A DNA stretch of 64,000 nt from Agapetus fuscipes (lineage: Eukaryota > Arthropoda > Insecta > Trichoptera > Glossosomatidae): NCBI GenBank assembly GCA_951799405.1, contig OX637353.1, positions 8,680,001 through 8,744,000 on the forward strand, written 5' to 3'. This document shows, one piece after another, positions 45,216 to 56,239 of the stretch. Position numbers and translations under genes: made by a program. Position 1 is the first letter of the stretch. Each line of letters opens with the position of its first letter. The notes beneath the pieces are model-generated. The model saw nothing but the letters and a program-made list of their open reading frames with translations, did no database searches and was not told where the DNA came from.

Positions 45216-45799
45216 TTTTGAAAAAGGACTTGGCGGCCATTTTGATTTCCAGGTTGGTACTATGCTGGACGGTCCATCAAAATCTCTTGTCGTCAATTTC
45301 TTTTAAATTACAATTTTTGTGTCTTTATCGATCAGTAGTTTCGACTGGGACATACATTGGGATAGACGGACGGACAGGTTCGACAATTTTTTTTTTCTTG
45401 GTGCAGCATAACTCTCTTCCATCGAAATTTAGTTTAGTTTTTGCGTGATTACTTTACTTAAATTTTACTGAAACTTTATTTAAATTTCTACGGATTGCCA
45501 TAAAGTACATATTAAATGAAATACCATATGACATTCATATTATGATAGAATGAATGAATTTGCGAATAACAAATGTATTTTTTCCCACACAGTGAAAGCA
45601 ACAGATGTCTTCCAGTAGGCATTTTCGTTACCACGGCAACCGAAATGCAACGGATCCAGCTTATGTCATTCTTTTATTCACGACTAGACAAAAAAATGTT
45701 TTATTACCTTATATCTGTATAATATTTTCATTATAAATATAAAAGAAACAGAGTTTTTGCAAAACATATGGTAAACTAGTGATAACTAAAAAAACTACT

Positions 45800-46100
45800 A
45801 CCGTAGTCTAGTGGTAACGCTTCGGACACGTAAATGAAAGGTTGTGGGTTCGAATCCCGGCGGAGCACAAAAATGTATAATTTATATTTAAAAAAATGCT
45901 CTTTAATGGGTTGAAAAAGTCATAAACCTTTACCTAAGACCGGTCACCAAAGGCCCATCTAGCCTTACTTACAGCAATTGACGCTTTCTTGAGAGTTGGT
46001 GCTTTTTATAGCGACGAACAAGATTTCAGAGGGCTCTTGAGGTGTGATTGACATAAAAACAGCGCTCACAAAATAAATCATCCTAATGTTATAATTATTA
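45800..46100 (+). repeat. SINE-B, full length, type-1
   Basis: CCGTAGTCTAGTGGTAACGC (A box), GGTTGTGGGTTCGAATCCCG (B box), ending CACAAAATAAATCATCCTAA and ATTATTAAT. Confidence 0.92.
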
Positions 46101-46167
46101 ATGATCAGAATGTACGAGCTCAGATTTCCAGTGGAAATTCAAATTTTTACATCTGTGCTTTATAGCG

Positions 46168-46330
46168 CCCGGTCGATAGCTCAGTTGGTGAGGTGCTTTC
46201 GTTTCATGCCAGAGGGCTAGAGAACTTCAACAGGGGTGTAGGAAATGATTTCAAGGCTTGCTAAGGCTTTACGTGAAATGAGAACCAGTTCTGTGGGGAG
46301 TTGGGAAACCCCCTATTTCACGGGAAATGG
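46168..46330 (+). repeat. SINE-C
   Basis: GCCCGGTCGATAGCTCAGTT (A box); the B box is decayed. GGGGAGTTGGGAAACCCCC marks the family 3' region. Confidence 0.7.
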
Positions 46331-46357
46331 TTGGCGTGTATGGAGAGTAAGCTCAAT

Positions 46358-46560
46358 TCATAATCTATAATCTGAGTTGCAAAGATATGCTAACATTAAA
46401 ATAATAATATAATATTTACGCAAATGTCCACATGCAAAAACGTGTGAGTTCATATTTACCCGTGCTGCATGCGCACGTACAAAATAAGACGCATAGCTTA
46501 ATTGAACATAACCTCTGCAAATCTTACCGACTTTCCCCTAAATAGGAATGATATTTTTTG
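46358..46560 (-). repeat. SINE-A, diverged
   Basis: Plus strand: TAATCTGAGTTGCAAAGATA, GTGCTGCATGCGCACGTACA and ACCGACTTTCCCCTAAATAG. Confidence 0.7.
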
Positions 46561-46616
46561 GAATGAAAAAAACGCATGTTACCGACCGTGTGTAAAGAGA
46601 AGAACGATTTTCTCTA

Positions 46617-46650
46617 GGTTTCGTCGGAGTCATATCCGACGTCTTCAGGA
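46617..46650 (-). other. Hammerhead-like motif, second family
   Basis: Minus strand CTGAAGA (46648-46642), C, GTCGGA, loop TATGAC, TCCGAC, GAAA (46622-46619). Same architecture as the motifs at 8346, 56063 and 12584, with a different six-base-pair stem. Confidence 0.5.
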
Positions 46651-46974
46651 GACGTGTGTCTTCGACAAGGAACAAACACGAACTGTTGAATTATTGTTGT
46701 TTGCTCGAGGTCGAAGGATGATATTGCCAAAATTAAACCATGTTTATCTCTACATCTTTGATCATAGATAAAAAAAGGGATAAGGGTCAAAAATATTGTG
46801 AATACGACTAGTTCAATAATATATACAGGATTATGAAGCACTCATTAAACTATGTGATATATTTTTTGTACTGCGCACAAGTGCATACTTCAAGAGCCAG
46901 TCTCTGTATGAATTAATCATTATTTCAGTTACAAGTGGTTTGTGTCCACTTACGATCCTTGCAAGTGCACCAGC

Positions 46975-47125
46975 ATACGAAAACTATTCTACCAAGTAAC
47001 TTTAAACTCAACCGTAGCGTTCTAGCAAAATCGTATGAAATTCAAAACAGCACCTCAAGCGAGTGCTACAGTTTTAATACATTTCTGGTTAATTCTATGG
47101 TTGAGTTGAAATGTTAAGTTTAAGT
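46975..47125. repeat. MITE-2, degraded
   Basis: TTTAAACTCAACCGTAGCGT and CAGCACCTCAAGCGAGTGCT, then GGTTGAGTTGAAATGTTAAG. Confidence 0.6.
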
Positions 47126-47477
47126 ACTGCTTTATTATTCATTAAACTATGACTAAGGGCAGATTAGATAAGCCTTGGCTTAAATTATGCTTAAAGCTAA
47201 TGATGCTGGTTCGTATCTGGTGAACCCGAGGACTTACTGAACCGTAAAGGCATGAGAATTAGTAATAAAAAATATTTGTATAAAGAGGGTTTTATCTGTA
47301 ACCAAAAGAGCAGGTTTTCATAAATTGTTTAGGTAAAAAAAAAGTTGTAGATTAAAATAAGTTTGTTAAAAAAATTACAAAAAAAAAATCATGTTTTATT
47401 TCTTTGTATTCAAACTCAGGCTTCATGTTCAAAAAGCGAAGCATTTACCAACAAAATTATTGAACTACCGATCGTTT

Positions 47478-47790
47478 TTTTAAGAAATCCTGTGTGGAAG
47501 ACACCCTAGATTTCAGAAAATCTAGGGGTATATGACACTTGTTGTAGTGCTGCAGAGGTGTTCACGAGGTGTTACAAAGCCAATACTCAAGGAAGAACCA
47601 GTTGCTGTAAGGCTGGATGGACCTTTTAGTGACCGGTCTTTGGTAAAGGTTATATGAATTTTTCAACCCAGCGAAGAGCATATTTGAAAATATGAATGGT
47701 AGATTTTTTATGCTCCGTCGGGATTCGAACCCATAACCTTCCATTTACAAGTCCGAAGTGTTGCCACTGGACTACGAACCGGTCAAATAT
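47478..47790 (-). repeat. SINE-B, full length, type-2
   Basis: Reverse strand: GACCGGTTCGTAGTCCAGTG, ATGGGTTCGAATCCCGACGG, and the type-2 end with AGATTTTCTGAAATCTAGGG. Confidence 0.88.
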
Positions 47791-47794
47791 TTTT

Positions 47795-48312
47795 TACACA
47801 TTTATTTTTTATGAAAATGAGTAAATCCTTTAGATTGTAGATCTTTTTTTTTTTAACGAAATAGGCAAAACAGATGTTTTTATTTTACTCAATATAATGT
47901 ACTAAAGATAAATAAGGTTAAAAAAAATGTGAACCAACATAAAACATACAAAGTGACAAAATATGTATCACCTTTAAAAAATCGTAAAAGCCATGTGCAT
48001 TCAAAGTAGCGGCACATTGCTACAAAAATACAATATAAAGAATGTAAAAATCTGCATCTCAATGATTCGCCCGATCTGAAAAATATACACGTCTTCTCGC
48101 GGTGTCACAATATTATGAATGCAAGGAGATACTCAACTGTATTTCGATTAAGATGTAAAAAAAGAAGTTTACGACTGTTGTCAAAGGTCTTTTGTAGGTG
48201 CGGATGTTTAGGAATCTTTGAAGGCAGTGATACTCAAACTATTTTTCATGGACAGTTTTTAAGGCTGTACAATATTAAGTTTTAAGACGTCTAAAAAGAT
48301 GTCGCTGAGAAG
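47795..48312. other. No recognised gene
   Basis: AT-rich between two SINEs. Confidence 0.5.
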
Positions 48313-48570
48313 TAATCTAATCTATTCTAATCTAAGTTGCAAAGATATGTTACATTGGAGATTTACATTACATGCATTCTCACCCCCAGACATGTACAAG
48401 TTTGCGCTTGCACATGCCTCATGTGAGCCTACAACATAAAAACCAAATCTCAAATGGACATACACCCTGCAACTCTTGCCGTCCTTCCCTGTAACAGGGG
48501 TGACATTCGCAAGGTGAACCATTTTTACAGCATTGGTGGTCAGCCGCATACCAACCTATAAGTCAAGGAA
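48313..48570 (-). repeat. SINE-A, near full length
   Basis: Reverse strand from CCTTGACTTATAGGTTGGTA to the (TTAGA)-type tail TTAGAATAGATTAGATTA. Abuts a LINE-1f fragment. Confidence 0.92.
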
Positions 48571-48579
48571 CTTAGTTGG

Positions 48580-48985
48580 TTTTTGGCTTTGTAGGAAAGA
48601 CACTGAATGATAGAGTCTGCAACGATTGGGTGATGAACGAGTGTGGTATAAAAGAGAATTTTAGAGCGAAAGTACAAAAAAGGACAATGAGATGGTTCGG
48701 ACATCTTGAAAGAATGGATGATGATCGAATAACGAAGAAAGTGTACAGAGGAACTGTCAGAGGAAAACGCGAAAGGGGAAGACCGAGTAAGGAATGGATA
48801 GACCGAATAGGTGAGATTGCGAAAGAATGGAACCTGCAGAGTGAGAATAAGAGAAGAGTATGTATGAAGAAAGTGATGAATGTTGAAGAGATGAAAGAGG
48901 TATGCAAGGACAGAAAAGAGTGGAGACGCATCTGCGGAGGTACCAGCCACCCCTAGTGGAACGGCGGCAGGATACAGTACAGCAG
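48580..48985 (+). pseudogene. LINE-1f 3' fragment (reverse transcriptase C-terminus)
   Basis: About 125 codons aligned with the end of the 61.6-kb ORF: GKTLNDRVCNDWVMNECGIK, TMRWFGHLERMDDDRITKKV, RGRPSKEWIDRIGEI and CGGTSHP. 5' truncated. The 3' end reads GGCGGCAGGATACAGTACAG. No catalytic residues remain. Confidence 0.88.
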
Positions 48986-49021
48986 TATTGATGTTGGTTC
49001 AATAATATTAAAATTAATTAA

Positions 49022-49080
49022 ACAATACACACACACACACACACAACTTTAGCAAGCGTGTGTGTGTGTTGTTTATTAAT
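49022..49080. repeat. (CA)n / (GT)n hairpin
   Basis: (AC)n at 49024-49045 and (GT)n at 49058-49071 face each other as an inverted repeat. Confidence 0.85.
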
Positions 49081-49895
49081 GAAAACTCTAGACATAATTT
49101 TTTTTTCAGATTTATTTTTTAAGACACAATTTTTTTTCTGACATTAACAGGAAGTTGGCCAAAATACTAGGTCGTGAAAATGTTAAGTCAATGATGATGA
49201 CTGAATACTATCAATCTTGCAATTGCATCCCTTTATTGGATCCAGGCGCGTGCATAGCGTATAGGCAAATACATTTCAGAATACATATTTTCTCTCATTC
49301 TTTTAGAATGTCTCATTTGAAATTGACTGAAGTGCTAACAATGGCTCCAACCGAACTGAAATTTTGAATTTTAAATCTCAATATCAAGCTGAAATGCGTT
49401 TTTTACCACATATTGCCCCTATTAGGCCCTTGAACCTCTGAAAACAAATAGGTTTCACTTGCCGAATACCCTCTCTTTGGAGAACGATACAATCACGTGT
49501 AGTACATGTGCATTATTCAGTTTATTTGCGTTTTTTTAGAATATGTGATATAAAAATTTATGTAGTTCCTCGTAGAAATATAATGTTGAGTATGACTGCT
49601 CCAGCATAGTTCTAATATTATTTTGTTACAAGTAGGGTATTCCTAAGAGGGGGTGCGGGTATTATTTTTGTATCGTTTATGAATGAAAAAGCCCGCCATG
49701 TTGATTTAGTGTCCACCTCGCAGCCTTCTGGATATTATGTGCGTGTCACACGGAGGAATTTCAAATTTGTTTCATTATTACATTTTATTTTTATGGCTTC
49801 TTGAAGAGGTGCACGGTAGGTGGAATGGAATCTGGTTGAAAAAATAAACATTCCATTTTTTAAATATAATTTCAATGGTTGGTGTATTGAATTTT

Positions 49896-50230
49896 TTTTT
49901 TTTTTTTTTTTTTCCTGTAAGAAATCCTGTGCGGGAGATTCCCTAGATTCTAAAGACTCTAGGGGTCTATGACACCTGTTGTAGTGCCGCAGAGGTGTAC
50001 GAGCTTAGTCGTCGCTACAAAGTGCCAATACTCAAGCAAGACTCAGTTGCTGTAAGGCTGGATGGACCTTTGGTGACCGGTCACTTTGGTAAAGGTTTAT
50101 GAATTTTTCAACCCAGCGAAGAGCAAATTTGAAAATATAAATGGTATATTTTTTGTGCTCCGCCGGGATTCGAACCCACAACCTTCCCATTCAGAGTCCG
50201 CAGTGTTACCACTAAGCTACGGACCGGTCA
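49896..50230 (-). repeat. SINE-B, full length, type-2
   Basis: Preceded by a T-run (its A tail in reverse). Reverse strand: ACCGGTCCGTAGCTTAGTGG, GGTTGTGGGTTCGAATCCCG, CAACTGAGTCTTGCTTGAGT and the type-2 end. Confidence 0.92.
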
Positions 50231-50317
50231 ATAATTCAACCGGTCAATGATTTGTTTTATGTTAAAACTCATTTATATAATCAAAATAACTACATATATG
50301 GGAATCAATTTTTCTTT

Positions 50318-50610
50318 CTATCGCCACCTTAAAGGTAAAACTGATTAAATGCTGATTCACTGATGTACAAAATCGTGGATAAAACATATTGTTGGGTGGA
50401 ACTTCTAATAGTTAGTGACTAATTTACTACCCAGTAGACTAGTTAGCAACTAATTGTAAGGCAGTGTTCATGAAAAAGTCCTTAACTACAAGATTTTCAT
50501 ACTTTCTTAATGGATATCTCGTGAAAAATAGGAAAAAACGTACATTTATCTAAAAGACCCATGTTAGCTTAATACGCCACTTATTCAGTTTTACCACTAA
50601 GGTAATCGAT
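50318..50610 (+). repeat. MITE-1
   Basis: TATCGCCACCTTAAAGGTAA left end, CACTTATTCAGTTTTACC right end with AATCGATA outside. Internal blocks as at 14843. Confidence 0.85.
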
Positions 50611-50657
50611 ATGTTCACAATTATTATAAAGATAAGTAGAAACTTACGAATTATTCA

Positions 50658-50995
50658 AGCAAGACACAGTTGCTACAAGGCTGGATGGACCTTTGATGAC
50701 TGATTTATTATAATAGCAGATTCATTTTTAACCCAGCGAAAAAAATATTTGAAAACTGTTTTTTGTTTCCACCGGGAATCGAATTCACTGTAACTGTAAC
50801 TGTAACTCTGTCGCCATTCCGCTAGGGGTGGCCAGAGCCTCTGCCAGAGCTGCCTCCATTTTTTCATATCCTTATATACCTCTTTCAATTCATTCATATC
50901 CATTACCTTTTTCATTCATTTTCTTCTTTTTCGACTTTTCTTTTACGAGTCCGTAGCTTTAACCACTAGACAACAGATCGGTCAAATTTTTGACG
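50658..50995 (-). repeat. SINE-B split by a LINE-1f fragment
   Basis: Body at 50658-50785 (CAGTTGCTACAAGGCTGGAT on plus). The head resumes at 50940 with TTTTACGAGTCCGTAGCTTT. Confidence 0.75.
50786..50935 (-). pseudogene. LINE-1f 3' fragment nested in SINE-B
   Basis: Minus strand encodes KKVMDMNELKEVYKDMKKWR and ends GGCCACCCCTAGCGGAATGG, CGACAG, then repeated TTACAG units. Same family as 61635-63083 with a different tandem tail. Confidence 0.8.
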
Positions 50996-51414
50996 CAATG
51001 GTTTTTTTTGTCAAAATGATGATGATGAAATGCAGACTAAATAATTTTAAAGTATTTTTGTCCTGTTTTTAATCCATTGAAAGGACTGTACCTTCATACT
51101 GAAGGCCATATAAAGAAAACTTACGAGCTTTTGATAAAGTTGTAATTTCCATACTGGAGAATGTGTAAACATATTTGATGACTACGCGTACGGGCCCTGT
51201 GCCTGTATCCCAAGTATTATACGGATCCTATATAACCAAAACCAGCTATCTAGGTTTTATATTTAAATGAGATAAATATATAGAAACACTGGAAATCATT
51301 TTTTGATCATTTTTATACATTTATTTCATTCACGAAAAAAACCTAGATTGCCATCTTTGGTTCTATACAATTCATATAAAACTCAAGAATTGCGTTAAAT
51401 AAAAAAATATGTCC

Positions 51415-51500
51415 ATAGTAAAATAGCGCCTCTATTGAGCGTTTTAGCTTTTATGTATTTTTGGTAAAATACTGTGGCTGAGTTTGAATTTAGAGCTTTA
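51415..51500. repeat. MITE-2 fragment
   Basis: AATAGCGCCTCTATTGAGCG and GTGGCTGAGTTTGAATTTAG. Confidence 0.6.
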
Positions 51501-51739
51501 TGCTAGTGTGTGCCAGGAACGCATACCGGCATCTCTTTCATATTGTAATATGAAACGTCTCTATTTATTTCAGTTATTTACGATCTACAATTTTGGTTGA
51601 ATTGTAATGAGAGATTATGGAAATGGGAGACTTTCATGGAGTTTTTTAGACTTTTGAGTGTATTTATAACATCGTTGCCTAGAATATGGAATAATGCGGG
51701 ACCGAAGAAGGAAAAAATGAATAGACTATCTTGGCAGAG

Positions 51740-51882
51740 GCTTAGGTCCCGTATTTTCAACGTTAGCATATGTGACTTTAAAGTGATATAAAAAAAAAAC
51801 TACCAACAAGTTTGATATTTTAGTGTGTATTTTTCATTCAGTCGCTATGCTAATGTTGAGAATATCGGGCCTTTGAAATGAA
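51740..51882. repeat. MITE-3, ~35-bp terminal inverted repeats
   Basis: GGTCCCGTATTTTCAACGTT then AGCATATGTGACTTTA faces GTCGCTATGCTAATGTTGAG then AATATCGGGCCTTT. 143 bp, no coding potential. Confidence 0.75.
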
Positions 51883-51893
51883 TCTATGCTTAC

Positions 51894-51986
51894 CTATTTT
51901 TTTTAAGAAATACTGTGCGGGAGATTCCTTAGATTCTAGAGACCCTAGGGGTCTATGACACTTGCTGTGGTGCCGCAGAGGTGTAA
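51894..51986 (-). repeat. SINE-B type-2 tail fragment
   Basis: Plus strand: TACTGTGCGGGAGATTCCTT, AGGGGTCTATGACACTTGCT, GTGCCGCAGAGGTGTA. Confidence 0.8.
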
Positions 51987-52104
51987 ATAAAATAAAGAAA
52001 AAGTTGAAATCTTTGGTAACTTAAATAAAAAAAATATTATGTTTTAGGAGCAGGTATCAAGACGAAAGCATGTGCCAGGGATTTTTGAGAAATATTTCTT
52101 TAAA

Positions 52105-52305
52105 AGTCCGGTTGATAGCTCAGTTGGTTGAGTGCTTATATTCCATGCCAAGAGCTAGGATTCGAATCGCACTACAGGTCTCAGAAATGATTTTCCGTTT
52201 CGGTGTTCAATTCATAACACAAAATAAAAAAACCAGCAAGGTTTACTCAGCCTTCACACAAGAAATGAGTACCAGCCTTCTCGAGAGTTGGGAAACCCCC
52301 AATTG
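52105..52305 (+). repeat. SINE-C, best preserved copy
   Basis: GTCCGGTTGATAGCTCAGTT (A box), AGGATTCGAATCGCAC (B box), GAAATGATTTTCCGTTTCGG, AGCAAGGTTTACTCAGCC, and the end GAGTTGGGAAACCCCCAATT. Confidence 0.88.
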
Positions 52306-52849
52306 ATCTGATTTCAGTTCATTTGGGGGGGGGGGGATGATAAATATGTTCCACGTGAAACTTGTGAAACCCTTCGGGAACAATGCGGTAAGAAGTTGCA
52401 CTACATTTGCAATCTTTTAGAACCAAATTTTTGAGCCTTATAAAACCAAAAACTATAAGCATGGATGTCTTTAGGAAATGTGATAAATATGTAAATGAAA
52501 ACGATTAGAAAAGGATTCCTAGTGTGCCTTACATTTATCTAACGCAACTTTCAATACGACCCATTTATTACATAGTAAAGTAAAACTCCTGGTAGAAATA
52601 CTGTTGCAAAAAATACTTTCAGTGTTAGTAAAGATTCCTTTCTACAAGAACATTATACTTAAATGGCAAATATTTTCAAAAATACATCAATCGATTAAAC
52701 ATGTACCTATTCGTATTTTATTTTCATGCATTAGAAATGCATCCACTTGAAAAAAGTGCACACTTATTTTGTTTCGTCATCTGATACTATTCTAGTGTGT
52801 GTTTGAGGACAAACATCTTAAGTCAACGCAGCACAATCCGTGTTCCTGT

Positions 52850-52994
52850 CACCCAAGTATAACACAATTCGTGTAAACTCAACCAAAAAAATACACATAA
52901 GCTCAAACGCTCACTAAAAGGGAGGCTTCAGTTCTCATACATTTTTTGTTGAACCCTATTGTTGAGTTTAAACATACAGTTGTACACTTGGTGT
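52850..52994. repeat. MITE-2, reference copy with long TIRs
   Basis: Left CACCCAAGTATAACACAATT then GTGTAAACTCAAC; the right end is its imperfect inverse (GTTGAGTTTAAACATACAGT then ACACTTGGTG). Core CAAACGCTCACTAAAAGGGA. Confidence 0.8.
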
Positions 52995-52999
52995 ATCCT

Positions 53000-54858
53000 A
53001 GGCTCCTACATTTGGTTTGGATAATGTAGAATGGCGTGTGAACCTTTTGGGAGTACGTCTCCATCATGAGAAATCTGGCAAAGCCCAGCGGAAGTCAATA
53101 TTGCCTCTCTAGGGGAAATGCAGTGAAATACGAATCCAAATCCACAACTGTTCGGTATGTTAACTGCAAAGATTGGTGTAAAGTAAAACGTAGACACAAG
53201 GAGAAACCTAGTTTTTATCGTCCATGGATATTTGTTTTATTCTTTCTCTTTTTTTTCTTTTCATAGATCTGTTTGTTCCGCTATTTTCTCCTGTACTCCA
53301 GATTACAAGCTATATAGTGTCATCTCTTTGGAGTTCTCCTTGCAGTTGGGATCCCTTGAATAACGATACGTAGGGTCCTATCGTTTCCCATTCTATTTAT
53401 ACGATCGTACATCGTCTCTCCCATTTTATAATGTCTTCCGTACTGAAGTTTTATCTCAATTCAATGCTTAATTCGATTTCTTACAATAAGTTACTGATAT
53501 GGCTTTGAGGAGGAGAAATATCTGGATGGTTGAAACGAGGAGATAAATAGCTCAGGTGGTATATAAGTTGAATGGTTGGTGGTATATAAGTTGAATGAAT
53601 ATTTTGCATAACTATCATACAAACTGTAAATTTAAAACATTCTGTAAGCTGTTATTTTTTACTTTAGAGCTTTATGAAAAGAAAAAGAAACTAAAAACTT
53701 TAAATTTTAGAAAAACTAAAATTTAAAGTAATTGATTCCTTATTCAGATTTAAAATAAAGCTTTGACCTACTGAATAGAAAAAGCTTCAAAGAGTAGGTA
53801 CATTTTTTTTTTAATTTTGATAAAGATTTTATCAGATAAAAAAATAAAAATGTACATGTATTAAATACGATTAAATATAACGAAAGTATATAAAAACGCA
53901 ACAAGATTTAGGAATAACAAAATAATAAGGGTATCGTCCGTAAATTTGGTTTCATATTTATTGCATCAAAAAAGGGGTTGGTCGATAATATATATTTTTT
54001 AATTTCGGTACCTTAAAAAGGGTAGCAATTTATCCGAAGGCCAGAAATGGTTTATTTTTGGGTTTAATTCAGATCACACCTTCAATCATGACGATTTAAA
54101 TGTACCCTTTTTTATAACTGGAAATCAAAAAAGAATTCAGTTATGGTTCACTGCATTAAATTGTATGCGGTGCATATTTTTTGCATTTTGCATGTTGTTA
54201 TCGTCTAAAAACCTATTTAAATATGATTTGAAAAACTACCGTAAAAACTTTTGCTTTCATAACAGGAATTGAAATGAAATTTGCATAAATCTATTAAAGG
54301 TAATTGAAAAAAACGAATTCATCAGCATATTTGAATAATTGAATGTTGTAACCTATTTATAAATAAGCTTTTTTTATGTTCGGAATGCGATTATAAATTA
54401 TGTGAGGATTAATTTGTAAGCCTGAATTATATACAATTCTATACAAGTTCAAAATAATTATATTTAAAAAAAATCATGCAAATAGGTATGTACTTAAGTG
54501 CAAACATAGATTTCGTAAATTATCAAGAGTTTAAATTTGTAAATAAACTTGAATACCTGAGATTATGTTTTCTTTTAAAGAAGTAGGTACATATTTCTCA
54601 CCGTACATACAAATGTATGAAATTTTTTCCCTACCTACATATTTATGTAAGTAATTTTACAAATATCTTCTTTTATGTTGCAATTCCAAAGATGAGCGGC
54701 GAGTTATGACGGTAGTATTTGAAATTGTACACGAATAAATATTCTTACCTACAGTAGGCTAGGATTTTTTCTAAAACGGAACCTTAATCATAAGTACCTA
54801 CCTTATACTATTGTGTTATATATGGTTGAGTATGAAACAGTTTTATTCCATAGAAACA
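53000..54858. other. No recognised gene
   Basis: AT-rich, including a duplicated phrase GGTGGTATATAAGTTGAATG near 53556 and 53579. No domain recognised in the short frames. Confidence 0.5.
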
Positions 54859-54860
54859 TT

Positions 54861-55110
54861 CCTTAACTTATAAGTAAGTATGGGGCTGACCATCCATACT
54901 GCATCCAAATTGTTCACTTTGCCAATGTTCCAGTAAAGGTCGGCAAAAGTTGCAGGGCTTATATTAATTTGAGCTTTGGATATTAACTTGTAAGTATGTA
55001 CACATGCAGCATTTGTAAGTGCGATCTTACACATGTCTGTTTGTGGGCATGCATTTAATATAAATTTGAAATTTTAATACATCTCTTTGCAACTTAGATT
55101 ATAGATAGAT
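54861..55110 (+). repeat. SINE-A
   Basis: TTCCTTAACTTATAAGTAAG head; part of the TTTCAGGG core is deleted. The 3' end is intact with GCAACTTAGATTATAGATAG. Confidence 0.85.
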
Positions 55111-55119
55111 TATATAATG

Positions 55120-55915
55120 AGAACGAGTGCCTCACGGTATTCGGCAGTGTTGGTTGCAAGGGAGCTGGCTGTCTTTGGACGAGGCGGGTTCCCACGGGCA
55201 GACAATGAGGAGCTCGGGGAAAACGAAGGTTCACAAAAAATACATAGATGCGCACCCAAACACTTTATGTGCTACTAAGGGAACACTAGTATACAAGTAT
55301 GTGTATGTAAGAAACCAGGGAATGTGAAGCTTGCGTAGAAAAATGAGTACTTTATAGAAAATCATTTTTTTCAATTATATTGTTACGAATGTATAAGTTT
55401 ATGTCTATGTGTATTTACTTGCTTGTATATATGTGTATAGATGTAAGTATTTAATACTTTGTGCTTTTAGTACTTCTCGTATTTGCTCGAAGCATCGTTT
55501 CTCGTATAATCTGGTACAGGTGAGAATCAGCCTTAGTCATCTATAAATACGGACTGCGGTGCTGTGAAGGAGACAGTAACCCCTTAGTACCCAAGTCGTG
55601 AAGCCAACAGTACAGAAGTTAAAGTGTGAACTATATGTAATCAAATTGTAAAAATAAATTGTGTAAAATAAATTCAATTGAAGTTTTATTAAAGTGAAAC
55701 CAAAGAAAATCGTTACAATACATAAAAACGAAGATCTATGACGAAATACTTTGAAATGTTAAACTACAAAAATAGGAAATTAACAATGATTAATAAATTA
55801 CCTTACTTTTTATTAAAATGCCTCTTGGATCAAATATGACACTGAGAAATCTTAATGCAAATACTGACTCGTAGGACAGCCTTAGCAGCCAAAGTTGCGA
55901 ATCAACAAAATAAAT
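55120..55915. other. No recognised gene
   Basis: A 66-codon frame at 55127-55327 has no recognisable motif. Region 55480-55720 has sequence typical of repeat 3' ends (AAATAAATTGTGTAAAATAA) but no family assigned. Confidence 0.4.
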
Positions 55916-55919
55916 TGAT

Positions 55920-56191
55920 TAATTTTATAATTTTTTTAATTTTTTGATTAATTAAAAACACTGTTTATTTTCACGGATAAATTTATTCAATAAGATTAAA
56001 ATCTTTAAACAAATTACTAACGTTTTCGACCTAGAAGGTCATCATCAGGTATATCATCATACCTGATGATGACCTTCTAGGTCGAAAACGTTAGTAATTT
56101 GTTTAAAGATTTTAATCTTATTGAATAAATTTATCCGTGAAAATAAACAGTGTTTTTAATTAATCAAAAAATTAAAAAAATTATAAAATTA
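55920..56191. repeat. Perfect 133-bp palindrome from a Penelope-like tail
   Basis: Arms 55920-56052 and 56059-56191 are exact reverse complements with a 6-bp centre (ATCATC). Each arm contains the hammerhead-like motif (plus copy CTGATGA at 56063, GACC 56071-56074, GGTC 56080-56083, GAAA 56084-56087). The sequence on the plus side continues to about 56235 and matches the element end at 8346-8525. Confidence 0.95.
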
Positions 56192-56239
56192 AACAATATG
56201 AATTTTCACAGTGTTAATACACAAACAATACAAAATATA

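Noticed and set aside
46502..46771. 89-codon frame over the second hammerhead-like motif
   Set aside because: Crosses a SINE-A end and a retroelement tail; not a plausible protein.
48540..48950. 136- and 119-codon minus-strand frames
   Set aside because: Shadows of the LINE-1f 3' fragment.
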